Of a stretch of 39,950 nt of DNA, positions 31,753 to 39,950 are shown piece after piece (position 1 is the stretch's first letter; every line of letters begins with the position of its first letter). The notes under the pieces were generated by a model. It was not told where the DNA came from. It did not search any database and saw only the letters and a list, made by a program, of their open reading frames with translations. The stretch is from a virus. The stretch spans positions 1 through 39,950 of IMG/VR virus record IMGVR_UViG_3300034101_004341, one strand, 5' to 3'. Made by a program: the position numbers and the translations under genes.

Positions 31753-33966
31753 TTAAATATTATAAACTCTTACCGGTGTAAGTACAACTACATTTTCAGG
31801 CTGAATTGGCAATTGCCCGGAATCATTTCGGCCCCAACCCCAAACTTTTCCATTTTTATCTATAGCTATTGTAGAATTATTAATTGCAGCTATTTTGCAA
31901 AATGTTTTATTAGCCCCTACAACACTGACAGGGGTGTTTCGCTGAGTTGATGTATTGTCGCCAAGTTGTCCGTAAAGATTATAACCCCAGCCCCATGCTT
32001 TTCCGTATCTGTCTATAGCTACAGAATGGCCAAAGCCGCCTGCTATTTCACAAAATGTTTTAACCGCCCCTTGAACACTAAATACATCATCGTCTCTATC
32101 ATCCCAATTGGTATTTCCAACTTGCCCAAAGTCATTATATCCCCACCCCCAACACCTTCCACGTAAATCAATAGCAAGTCCATGATCAGAACCTGCGGCT
32201 ATTTTACAGAAAGTACGATTAGTTAATGCAACAGAGATAGGCGTATTCACGGATACAAGGGCATCTACATCTCTAGCCAATTTTCCGCCAGCATTATCTC
32301 CCCACCCCCACAGTCTACCTGTACTTCTTAAAGCAAGAGAAAATTGAGTTCCTGCTGCTACTTGACAAAATGTTTTTATTGCCCCAAGTACGCTTACAGG
32401 GGTATTCCGCGAGACCGTTGAATTATTTCCAAGGGCTCCAAACGTATTATTTCCCCACGCCCAAGCTCTGCCGTTTTTATCTATAGCTAAAGAATGAGCG
32501 TTTCCGCAATCTATTTGACAAAATGTTTTAGCGGCCCCAAGAATGCTAACAGGGGTATTTCGCTGAGTGGTAGAATTATCTCCAATTCTGCCGTTTGTAT
32601 TTAAGCCCCAACCCCAAAGTCTACCGGTATTAGCAATCGCCAAGGTCCAACCTCCGCCGCTTGCTACTTTACAGAAAGTTTTATTAACCCCTGCGAGGTT
32701 AATTGGAGTATATCTAGCAGTAGTTGTATTGTCTCCGATAAAACCAGATGTATTGACGCCCCAAGACCATATTTTGCCAACTCTATCTATCATTATCGAA
32801 AATCCACCACCAATATTAACTTGACAAAAAGTTTTATTTGCCCCTAAAACTATACTTTTTGGTGTTCGTACAAGAGCAGATAAGTTTGCTCCTAATTGAC
32901 CTTGGTCGTTCGGGCCCCAAGCCCAGGTATTGTTATTTTTATCGATCGCTAAAGCATGTTGATTACCAGCAGCAATTTGACAAAATGTCTTTATGGCCCC
33001 AGCTACGCTAACCGGCGTGTTTCTAGCTGTAACAGAATTATCCCCAAGAAGTCCGGTTGTATTAAATCCCCAACCCCAAGCTCTACCGTTTTTATCAAGA
33101 GCAAGAGTCTGTCCGTTACTAAGACTTATTTTACAAAATGTTTTAACTGCCCCTGCTAAACTGACCGGTGTTAATTGTTGAACGTTTGCACCATTTCCAA
33201 GCTGACCGCTATTATTAAAGCCCCAAGACCAAATTCTACCATTTTTATCAATTGCTGCACTAGTAGCGTTCCCTGCAGCTATTTCACAAAATGTTTTAAC
33301 TACACCCAAAACACTTACAGGGGTAAGAGAGCTAACAGTTGAATTTCTCCCAAGACGTCCATCACCCCCGTTGCCCCACGCCCATGCGCGTCCGTTTTTA
33401 TCAATAGCTAAACTCCATGCATTTCCTGCTGCTATTTTGCAAAACGTTTTAACCGCGCCTAGGACGCTTACTGGAGTTCTTTTGCTAACAATTGTATTAT
33501 CACCGAGGCGACCGTTGGCACCATCACCCCATGCCCATGCACGTCCAGTATGAGTCAGAGCTAAAGAATGGTTGCCAAGGCTTGCTGCTATATGGCAAAA
33601 CGTTTTTACTCCTCCAAGAATACTTACTGGTGTGAGTCGCTGGGTAATTGTATTATCTCCTACTTCGCCAGAAATATTTCTACCCCAACCCCATGCTCTA
33701 CCGTTTTTATCTATAGCTAAAGAAAAATTGGCCCCTGCACTTATTTTGCAAAATGTTTTTACTGCCCCTAAAACACTTACAGGAGTTGACCTGTTGGCTG
33801 CCACCCCGGACACATTAATACCAAGTTGACCGAAGTTATTGTATCCCCAGCTCCATGCTCGACCGCTTTGTACAGACAAAGAAAAGAGTCCGCCCGCGGC
33901 AACAAGATCAGTTATCGCTGTAGCTCCTGCTTTTCTTCGTAACACCGTGCTAAATACTAAACTCAT
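31753..33966 (-). CDS. RCC1-repeat protein, 14 repeats, probable double beta-propeller
   Basis: 737 residues, nearly all RCC1-type repeats of about 51 residues. The unit reads AAG..HSLAID.NGRAW.WG.N..GQLGDN......TPVSV.GA.KTFC(K/Q)I. I count fourteen, starting at about residue 25 and ending at the C terminus, equal to two seven-bladed propellers. Thirteen repeats end in TFC before K/Q/E/H-I/V, so a Cys recurs at the same point. Some blades diverge, for example the seventh with KNNNTW and PKSIVLGANKTFC. There is no signal peptide or membrane segment. In a phage this could be a receptor-binding or spacer part of the tail fibre. It lies between the small fibre-associated gene (7 bases) and the sulfotransferase (2 bases). 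Confidence 0.9.
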   Translation of the reverse strand: MSLVFSTVLRRKAGATAITDLVAAGGLFSLSVQSGRAWSWGYNNFGQLGINVSGVAANRSTPVSVLGAVKTFCKISAGANFSLAIDKNGRAWGWGRNISGEVGDNTITQRLTPVSILGGVKTFCHIAASLGNHSLALTHTGRAWAWGDGANGRLGDNTIVSKRTPVSVLGAVKTFCKIAAGNAWSLAIDKNGRAWAWGNGGDGRLGRNSTVSSLTPVSVLGVVKTFCEIAAGNATSAAIDKNGRIWSWGFNNSGQLGNGANVQQLTPVSLAGAVKTFCKISLSNGQTLALDKNGRAWGWGFNTTGLLGDNSVTARNTPVSVAGAIKTFCQIAAGNQHALAIDKNNNTWAWGPNDQGQLGANLSALVRTPKSIVLGANKTFCQVNIGGGFSIMIDRVGKIWSWGVNTSGFIGDNTTTARYTPINLAGVNKTFCKVASGGGWTLAIANTGRLWGWGLNTNGRIGDNSTTQRNTPVSILGAAKTFCQIDCGNAHSLAIDKNGRAWAWGNNTFGALGNNSTVSRNTPVSVLGAIKTFCQVAAGTQFSLALRSTGRLWGWGDNAGGKLARDVDALVSVNTPISVALTNRTFCKIAAGSDHGLAIDLRGRCWGWGYNDFGQVGNTNWDDRDDDVFSVQGAVKTFCEIAGGFGHSVAIDRYGKAWGWGYNLYGQLGDNTSTQRNTPVSVVGANKTFCKIAAINNSTIAIDKNGKVWGWGRNDSGQLPIQPENVVVLTPVRVYNI
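31756..33890 (-). repeat. Fourteen RCC1 repeats at about 153-bp period
   Basis: DNA copies of the C-terminal repeat half (GGGG-rich ACACCTGT.. AAAACATTTTG-type stretch) recur about every 153 bases through the gene. Copies are diverged at silent sites, so the array is old or was diversified. Confidence 0.85.
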
Positions 33967-33973
33967 AACTTAA

Positions 33974-34483
33974 TTATAATGTTACGGCAAGCGTAAAAAT
34001 GTCATTTACTTGTTGTTCAGTTAAATTTAAATTTGTTGCCATCATATTAACAAGAGGGTGCTCTTTTTTAATTTCTAAAGCGTACTCCCACTCTGCATAA
34101 GCAATTTCTTTTTGAGTGGGGTCGGTAATTGCATTAATTTGGGAATCTATTATAGATGGCATTATACCAGTTAAAATTAATGCAATTCTTAATTGTCTAG
34201 GAGTACAACTATCCGGGGGCTGTGGGAGTCTATCGTTAATTTCTTGTTGGGATAAATTTCTAACATATGATTCTTCGATCCATTTATAATTAGACAAATC
34301 TGCAAAAGATCTACGCTCTAGAGTTTGAGTTTGAGAATTGTAAACGGGATCTGACCGTCTCTCTATTTCGAGCTCAACTAAATAGTCTGGCAAAGTCCCG
34401 GGTTCTCCATCTACAAGATAACGTCCTTGCCTGATTGGTCCTTCTCTTTGCTGAGTATTTAAATTATATAGAAATGTTTCCAT
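33974..34483 (-). CDS. Small tail-fibre-associated protein, 169 aa
   Basis: First half: FLYNLNTQQREGPIRQGRYLVDGEPGTLPDYLVELEIER, then WIEESYVRNLSQQEINDRLP, a charged helical part. Second half: SCTPRQLRIALILTGIMPSIIDSQINAI, TQKEIAYAEWEYALEIKKEHPLVNMMATNLNLTEQQVNDIFTLAVTL. The C-terminal block (C-T-P-R-Q-x-R-x-A-L-x-x-x-G ... E-W-E-Y-A ... L-x-L-x-x-x-Q-x-(D/N)-x-(I/L)-F-x-x-A) is one I recognise from proteins encoded beside tail fibres in many tailed phages, where they help fibre folding or attachment. Seven bases separate it from the collagen-like fibre gene upstream and seven from the RCC1 gene downstream. Exact function unproven. Confidence 0.65.
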   Translation of the reverse strand: METFLYNLNTQQREGPIRQGRYLVDGEPGTLPDYLVELEIERRSDPVYNSQTQTLERRSFADLSNYKWIEESYVRNLSQQEINDRLPQPPDSCTPRQLRIALILTGIMPSIIDSQINAITDPTQKEIAYAEWEYALEIKKEHPLVNMMATNLNLTEQQVNDIFTLAVTL

Positions 34484-34490
34484 AAATTAA

Positions 34491-37400
34491 TTATGCAAGT
34501 TGTCTTTCCCCGAATAAAGTCCAAGTATCGGCTGCAACATATTTTAATGTTACAACCGCGTATTGTTTTTCAGTGTACCGAGTTTGACTTGTATTTATAG
34601 TCACGCCCGCGGATGGATTAAAAAATATTTGACCAGCGCCAGCTTGTTCAAAAATTATTTCAGTATTGCTTGCCCAAGCGGCGCTAGCTGCGGTAACAAC
34701 TGTTGCAGTAACAGTAGTTGCCGCGGTAGTACGAACGTATTCATATGCATAAGAACTATCTACGTTGAATGAAGTCGCGGCCGTAGATACTACTGGGAAA
34801 TAGCCCCAAATGTCTGAATTGCCGCTACTAGCATAAATTGTAGCGGTGGATCGAATAGGTCCAGAAACTTCAAATTTATATGTTGCTCCTTGTGTACCTA
34901 CACCCACATTAGTGCCGTTATCGAATATTTGACTATTACCAAGAGCTGCTGCACCAGTAAATTTAGATACAAAATTTGTAGTACCTGTTGCATTAGCGTT
35001 AGTACCTTGAGCGCCTTGATTACCTTGAGCGCCTGCTGCGCCTTGATTACCTTGTACCCCCGCTATACCTGAGTAACCTGAATAACCAGACGCGCCTTGA
35101 GCACCGGCAGCGCCTTGATTACCTTGTGCGCCTTGACTACCTTGACTACCGGTTGCTCCTTGAGCGCCTACTGCTCCTTGCGCGCCTTGATAGCCAGAGT
35201 AACCTGAAATACCAGAGTAGCCACTAATACCCGAATAACCTGAGTAACCAGATACTCCCTGAACACCGGCTGCTCCTTGGTTGCCTTGGGCACCTGCTGC
35301 TCCTTGGTTACCTTGATTGCCTTGTGCACCAGCTGCTCCTTGATTGCCTTGGTTGCCTTGGGCTCCGGCAGCGCCTTGGTTACCTTGGGCGCCTTGATAA
35401 CCTGAATAGCCAGATACACCTTGTACACCTGCAGCTCCTTGGTTGCCTTGGTTACCTTGAGCACCAGCTGCTCCTTGATTGCCTTGGTTACCTTGTGCCC
35501 CGGCTGCTCCTTGGTTACCTTGGTTACCTTGGTTACCTTGGGCGCCGGTAGCCCCTTGGTTGCCTTGATTACCTTGGGCACCATTATTACCAGAATAACC
35601 AGAATATCCAGATACCCCTTGTACCCCGGCTGCTCCTTGATTGCCTTGATTACCTTGCGCGCCAGCTGCTCCTTGATTACCTTGATTACCTTGTGCACCG
35701 GCAGCGCCTTGGTTGCCTTGGTTACCTTGGTTACCTTGATAACCGGAATATCCTGATCTACCGGAGTACCCACTAATACCGGAGTACCCACTAATACCGG
35801 AGTATCCGCTTATACCGGAGTAACCAGAATAGCCTGACACCCCTTGGGCACCAGCCGCGCCTTGGTTGCCTTGGGCTCCAGCGGCTCCTTGATTACCTTG
35901 AGCACCGGCAGCGCCTTGGTTGCCTTGTGCGCCTGCAGCGCCTTGGTTGCCTTGGTTGCCTTGAGCTCCGTTATTACCTGAATAGCCTGAATAACCAGAT
36001 CTACCAGAGTAACCACTTATACCCGAGTAGCCGCTGATACCGGAATAGCCGCTAATACCAGAGTAACCGCTAATACCAGAATAACCTGAAATGCCAGAAT
36101 AACCGCTTATACCAGAATATCCAGAATAGCCAGAACCTCCTTGATTACCTTGGGCCCCTGCTGCGCCTTGATTGCCTTGATTACCCTGGTTACCTTGATT
36201 GCCTTGTACCCCTGTAGCGCCTTGATACCCTGAATAACCAGATCTACCGGAGTAGCCGCTAATACCGCTATAGCCTGAATAACCAGATACGCCTTGTATA
36301 CCAGTTGCGCCTTGGTTGCCCTGATTGCCTTGGTTGCCTTGGACTCCAGCTGCTCCTTGGTTGCCTTGGTTGCCTTGGGCACCATTATTACCAGAGTAGC
36401 CCGAGTAGCCGGATCTACCAGAATAACCGCTAATGCCGGAGTAGCCGCTTATACCACTATAACCACTAATACCTGAATACCCTGAATACCCGGATACACC
36501 CTGTGTCCCTACTGCACCTTGATTGCCTTGGTTGCCTTGGTTACCCTGTACACCAGTTGCGCCTTGGTTGCCTTGATTGCCCTGATTGCCCTGGGCACCA
36601 TTATTGCCAGAATAGCCTGAGTAACCGGATCTACCAGAATAACCGCTAATGCCGGAGTAGCCACTAATACCAGAGTAACCGCTAATACCTGAGTAACCAG
36701 AATACCCGCTTGTACCTGAATAGCCGCTTGTACCTGAATAGCCGCTGATACCAGAGTAACCGCTTATGCCTGAATAGCCTGAATAACCGGATACTCCTTG
36801 GGCACCTACTGCACCTTGATTGCCCTGGTTGCCTTGATTGCCTTGATTACCCTGGGCACCATTATTGCCTGAATAGCCCGAATAACCGGATACTCCTTGT
36901 ACACCGGTTGCGCCTTGGTTGCCCTGATTACCTTGGTTGCCTTGCACGCCAGTTGCGCCTTGGTTGCCCTGATTGCCTTGGTTGCCTTGATTACCTTGTA
37001 CTCCTTGGAAGCCTTGATACCCTGAATAACCAGATCTACCGGAGTAGCCGCTAATACCGCTATAGCCTGAAATGCCAGAGTAGCCGCTAATACCGCTGTA
37101 ACCGCTAAAGCCACTAAAGCCGCTATAGCCGCTGTAACCACTGAACCCACTAAAGCCAGAAATACCTGAGTACCCGCTTATACCAGAATACCCTGAAGTG
37201 CCTTGTACTCCTTGTACCCCCTGGAAGCCTTGGTAGCCGCTATAACCACTTCTACCGCTAAAACCAGATATACCAGAATAACCGCTAATACCAGAATAGC
37301 CGCTAAAGCCAGATATACCGGAATAACCACTGATGCCGGAATAGCCTGATATACCTGAATAACCAGATACACCTTGTACGCCGGTTGCGCCTTGGTTGCC

Positions 37401-39950
37401 CTGATTGCCTTGGTTGCCCTGTACGCCCTGTACGCCTTGAAAGCCTTGATAACCGGAGTAGCCTGAAGCTGCTGCAGCCCCTTGGAAGCCGCTATATCCA
37501 CTAATGCCTGAGTAACCGCTTATGCCAGAATAACCTGATGCACCTTGTACCCCTTGTGCGCCTTGATACCCACTATACCCTGAAAAACCTGAATAGCCTG
37601 AAGCTGCTGCAGCGCCTTGGAAGCCACTATACCCACTGATACCAGAGTAACCACTAAAGCCGCTATAGCCAGAAATACCAGAGTAACCGCTAAACCCGCT
37701 GATACCGGAATAACCGCTTATACCGCTATAGCCTGAATAACCGGATCTACCGGAATAACCGCTTATACCAGAATAGCCGCTTATGCCGGAATAACCGCTT
37801 ATGCCGGAATAACCTGAGTAACCGCTAATGCCGCTGTAGCCGCTAAAGCCAGATATACCGGAATAACCGCTTATACCACTGAAACCACTATAACCGGAAA
37901 TGCCTGAGTAACCGCTTATGCCAGAGTAGCCTGACAGGCCTTGTACTCCTTGTACTCCTTGGAAGCCCTGGTAACCACTATACCCGCTAATACCGGAATA
38001 ACCGCTTATGCCAGAGTAGCCTGACAAGCCTTGTACGCCTTGTACTCCTTGGAAGCCCTGGTAGCCGCTATAACCTGATCTACCAGAGTATCCTGACAAG
38101 CCTTGTACCCCTTGTACCCCTTGGAACCCTTGATAGCCTGATATACCAGAATAGCCGCTAATACCACTGTAACCAGAAATACCAGAATAGCCCGATAAGC
38201 CTTGTACGCCTTGTATGCCCTGTATACCTTGTACTCCTTGGAAGCCTTGGTAACCAGAATAGCCTGATACGCCTTGCACACCGACCGCTCCTTGATTGCC
38301 TTGATTACCTTGCGCGCCTTGGAAGCCCTGATAACCTGAATACCCCGATCTGCCGGAGTAGCCAGATATACCACTATAGCCACTTATACCGCTGTAGCCA
38401 GATGTACCTGAATAACCACTTATACCGCTGTAGCCTGAAATACCTGAATAACCGGAGTAGCCTGAAAAGCCGCTAAACCCTGATATACCTGAATAACCAG
38501 AATACCCTGATATACCGCTATAGCCAGATATACCTGAGTATCCTGAATAGCCTGAGAACCCACTATAACCGCTTAAACCGCTGTAACCAGAAAGACCAGA
38601 GTAACCTGAAATACCGCTATAGCCTGAATACCCCGAGATGCCTGAGTAGCCACTATAGCCACTTGTACCGCTAATACCTGAATAGCCGCTAATGCCGCTG
38701 TAGCCTGAAGTGCCTGAATAACCTGAAATGCCTGAATATCCGCTGTAGCCACTTGTACCACTATAACCAGATATACCAGAGTAACCAGAAATACCACTGT
38801 AGCCAGATATACCTGAGTAGCCACTATAACCGCTTATACCGCTGTAGCCAGAGTAACCACTTATACCGCTATAGCCAGACAAACCAGAGTAGCCTGAAAT
38901 ACCACTATAACCAGAATAACCTGAGGTTCCTTGTACGCCTTGTACGCCTTGAAAACCTTGATAACCACTATACCCGGACGCTCCCTGTACCCCCTGTACC
39001 CCTTGGAAGCCTTGGAAGCCTTGGTACCCTGATGTACCAGAGTAACCACTAATACCGCTGTAACCTGAAATACCAGAATAGCCTGATAGACCTTGTACGC
39101 CTTGTACTCCTTGGAAGCCCTGGTAGCCGCTATAACCTGATCTACCAGAGTATCCTGATATACCGGAATATCCTGATAAACCAGAATAACCGCTAATACC
39201 GCTATAGCCTGAATAACCTGAAACACCGCTATAACCACTAATACCGCTATAACCACTATAACCGCTTGTACCTGAGTAACCGCTAGTACCACTTATACCC
39301 GAATAACCTGAAATACCGCTATAGCCAGAAATACCAGAAATACCAGAATAGCCACTTAGACCTGAGTAGCCGCTAATACCACTGTAGCCGGAGTAACCGG
39401 AATAACCGCTTAAACCTGAGTAACCGCTTGTACCACTATACCCTGAAATACCTGAGTAGCCGCTAATACCGCTATAACCTGAATAACCTGAAATACCGCT
39501 ATAACCAGAAACACCGGAGCCAGAATAACCACTATAACCAGAAATACCCGAATACCCCGAAATACCTGAATAACCGGAATAGCCGCTTATACCAGAATAA
39601 CCACTGTAGCCAGAGATACCTGAGTAGCCTGAGTAGCCTGAGTAGCCTGATACTCCAGACCCGGAATAACCTGATATACCTGAGTAACCTGAAATACCTG
39701 AGTAGCCTGATGTACCTGAGTAGCCGGAATAACCTGATGGTCCAGAATAACCAGATGTGCCTGAGTAGCCAGATATACCTGAGTAACCTGAATACCCTGA
39801 CTCTCCATAAGCAATTAATGCTGCTGTAAAGTATGTACCGGTACCGGCGCTATTAATATTTTGCCCAGCTGACGCACCTGTATAGGCAGTTACTTCTACA
39901 TAATCACTAGACCCGTTAAAATAGACTATTGTTGATAAAGATTGTCCTCG
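34491..39950 (-). CDS. Giant collagen-like tail fibre, 5'-partial (at least 1819 aa)
   Basis: The frame is open from the right edge to the TAA at 34491-34493, with no in-frame stop that I could find; the true start lies beyond 39950. The first 48 residues (GSSDYVEVTAYTGASAG, GTYFTAALIAYG) resemble the end of a C1q/TNF-like domain. Then 1603 residues (39806 down to 34998) are Gly-X-Y triplets with Y/I/F/V/N/A in X and mostly S or Q in Y. The last 168 residues are a non-repetitive C-terminal domain: TTNFVSKFTGAAALGNSQIFDNGTNVGVGT, YKFEVSGPI, then TEIIFEQAGAGQIFFNPSAGVTINTSQTRYTEKQYAVVTLKYVAADTWTLFGE, typical of phage fibre ends. It should form a trimeric fibre. No Pro-rich triplets and almost no charge except Arg. 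Confidence 0.9.
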   Translation of the reverse strand, partial: RGQSLSTIVYFNGSSDYVEVTAYTGASAGQNINSAGTGTYFTAALIAYGESGYSGYSGISGYSGTSGYSGPSGYSGYSGTSGYSGISGYSGISGYSGSGVSGYSGYSGYSGISGYSGYSGISGYSGYSGISGYSGISGYSGYSGSGVSGYSGISGYSGYSGISGYSGISGYSGTSGYSGLSGYSGYSGYSGISGYSGLSGYSGISGISGYSGISGYSGISGTSGYSGTSGYSGYSGISGYSGVSGYSGYSGISGYSGLSGYSGISGYSGRSGYSGYQGFQGVQGVQGLSGYSGISGYSGISGYSGTSGYQGFQGFQGVQGVQGASGYSGYQGFQGVQGVQGTSGYSGYSGISGYSGLSGYSGISGYSGYSGISGYSGYSGISGYSGISGYSGISGYSGTSGYSGYSGISGYSGTSGYSGISGYSGISGTSGYSGYSGISGYSGYSGISGYSGLSGYSGLSGYSGFSGYSGYSGISGYSGISGYSGYSGISGFSGFSGYSGYSGISGYSGISGYSGTSGYSGISGYSGISGYSGRSGYSGYQGFQGAQGNQGNQGAVGVQGVSGYSGYQGFQGVQGIQGIQGVQGLSGYSGISGYSGISGYSGISGYQGFQGVQGVQGLSGYSGRSGYSGYQGFQGVQGVQGLSGYSGISGYSGISGYSGYQGFQGVQGVQGLSGYSGISGYSGISGYSGFSGISGYSGISGFSGYSGISGYSGYSGISGYSGISGYSGISGYSGRSGYSGYSGISGYSGISGFSGYSGISGYSGFSGYSGISGYSGFQGAAAASGYSGFSGYSGYQGAQGVQGASGYSGISGYSGISGYSGFQGAAAASGYSGYQGFQGVQGVQGNQGNQGNQGATGVQGVSGYSGISGYSGISGYSGISGFSGYSGISGYSGISGFSGRSGYSGYQGFQGVQGVQGTSGYSGISGYSGISGFSGFSGYSGYSGFSGFSGYSGISGYSGISGYSGISGYSGRSGYSGYQGFQGVQGNQGNQGNQGNQGATGVQGNQGNQGNQGATGVQGVSGYSGYSGNNGAQGNQGNQGNQGNQGAVGAQGVSGYSGYSGISGYSGISGYSGTSGYSGTSGYSGYSGISGYSGISGYSGISGYSGRSGYSGYSGNNGAQGNQGNQGNQGATGVQGNQGNQGNQGAVGTQGVSGYSGYSGISGYSGISGYSGISGYSGRSGYSGYSGNNGAQGNQGNQGAAGVQGNQGNQGNQGATGIQGVSGYSGYSGISGYSGRSGYSGYQGATGVQGNQGNQGNQGNQGAAGAQGNQGGSGYSGYSGISGYSGISGYSGISGYSGISGYSGISGYSGISGYSGRSGYSGYSGNNGAQGNQGNQGAAGAQGNQGAAGAQGNQGAAGAQGNQGAAGAQGVSGYSGYSGISGYSGISGYSGISGYSGRSGYSGYQGNQGNQGNQGAAGAQGNQGNQGAAGAQGNQGNQGAAGVQGVSGYSGYSGNNGAQGNQGNQGATGAQGNQGNQGNQGAAGAQGNQGNQGAAGAQGNQGNQGAAGVQGVSGYSGYQGAQGNQGAAGAQGNQGNQGAAGAQGNQGNQGAAGAQGNQGAAGVQGVSGYSGYSGISGYSGISGYSGYQGAQGAVGAQGATGSQGSQGAQGNQGAAGAQGASGYSGYSGIAGVQGNQGAAGAQGNQGAQGTNANATGTTNFVSKFTGAAALGNSQIFDNGTNVGVGTQGATYKFEVSGPIRSTATIYASSGNSDIWGYFPVVSTAATSFNVDSSYAYEYVRTTAATTVTATVVTAASAAWASNTEIIFEQAGAGQIFFNPSAGVTINTSQTRYTEKQYAVVTLKYVAADTWTLFGERQLA
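34998..39806 (-). repeat. Gly-X-Y triplet repeat region, about 535 triplets
   Basis: Gly recurs every third codon over 4809 bases, with super-blocks. The right (N-terminal) part is mostly GYS and GIS. The middle adds GFQGVQGVQ blocks. The left (C-terminal) part is rich in GNQ, GAA, GAQ and GNNGAQ. A GRS triplet usually closes a GYS/GIS run before GYSGY(Q/S). Phase breaks are two GYSGSGVS sites (GS at 39516-39521 and 39657-39662), each one residue short, and Gly is replaced by Ala in two GAAAAS blocks near 37465 and 37600. Ser codons vary (TCA, TCT, AGC, AGT, TCC). Confidence 0.95.

Noticed and set aside
34592-34599. TATAAATA on the minus strand inside the fibre gene as a late promoter
   Set aside because: It matches the T4 late consensus, but it encodes conserved fibre residues (TINT) and is more than 100 bases from the next start. 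It may be chance in AT-rich DNA.
34491-38882. A 1463-residue version of the fibre starting at TTG 38880-38882
   Set aside because: The frame upstream of this TTG stays open with continuous Gly-X-Y triplets to the right edge, and TTG there is just a Leu codon (GLS). The gene is longer and starts outside the window.
34998-39806. CRISPR-like or satellite array
   Set aside because: The period is 9 bases and in phase with codons; there are no unique spacers. It is coding repeat.
35168-39814. Many open frames of 60-200 codons on both strands within the fibre repeat
   Set aside because: They are by-products of the 9-base periodicity; their proteins are simple repeats (for example KATKAIK or ALVALVTL) without a separate start signal or conserved pattern.
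1-39950. tRNA genes, insertion sequences, integrase or attachment sites
   Set aside because: Gaps between genes are too short for most of these, and I saw no cloverleaf, terminal inverted repeat or recombinase motif.

Overview
This window looks like the tail and baseplate region of a contractile-tailed, T4-like (myovirus-type) phage, probably aquatic. It is AT-rich and densely packed: genes mostly abut or overlap by 1-14 bases and no gap exceeds about 90 bases. I see no ribosomal RNA, tRNA, integrase, insertion sequence or CRISPR array. The virion genes are recognisable only at family level (tail sheath gp18, tail tube gp19, baseplate hub gp5/gp27, gp53, tube cap gp48/54, gp26-like, tape measure). 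Clear AGGAGG-type ribosome binding sites are largely absent, so the host may be a lineage that depends little on Shine-Dalgarno pairing. The host itself cannot be read from the sequence.

Layout. 1-690 (+): the tail end of an IMP dehydrogenase/GMP reductase-like gene and an unrecognised acidic protein, ending at a bidirectional terminator. 730-5225 (-): four glycosyltransferase genes in one overlapping run. 5267-11249 (-): baseplate genes (gp5-like spike, an unknown, gp27-like hub, gp53-like, gp48/54-like). 11249-16017 (-): a 997-residue tape-measure candidate and two gp26/gp51-like baseplate proteins. 16074-21827 (-): the tail shaft, a gp18-like sheath with five tube-like (gp19-family) proteins and a strong terminator directly after the presumed major tube gene. 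21824-24817 (-): an Ala/Gln/Pro- and poly-Gly-rich protein and a Pol-beta-type nucleotidyltransferase. 24838-28884: three plus-strand genes in two islands among minus-strand ones (flavodoxin-fold reductase; small protein; KxDG-nucleotidyltransferase/adenylyltransferase fusion). 28886-31750 (-): methyltransferase, GT8-GT9 fusion, sulfotransferase. 31753-39950 (-): a 14-repeat RCC1 double propeller, a small tail-fibre-associated protein, and a giant collagen-like fibre whose reading frame stays open to the right edge (at least 1819 residues).

How it may fit together. The minus-strand genes make the tail tube, sheath, hub and an unusually long Gly-X-Y fibre. Six glycosyltransferase genes (eight catalytic domains), a sulfotransferase and a methyltransferase flank this module on both sides. 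One enzyme is of family GT25, which includes the animal collagen galactosyltransferases, and another resembles Skp1-type protein GlcNAc-transferases. My main inference is that the phage may decorate its own Ser/Tyr-rich fibre, or alternatively a host glycan. A second inference is that three proteins (starts at 23764, 24838 and 27223) carry short N-terminal leaders ending in L-x-E before A or G, like the capsid-targeting peptides of T4 internal proteins, and may be packaged and injected.
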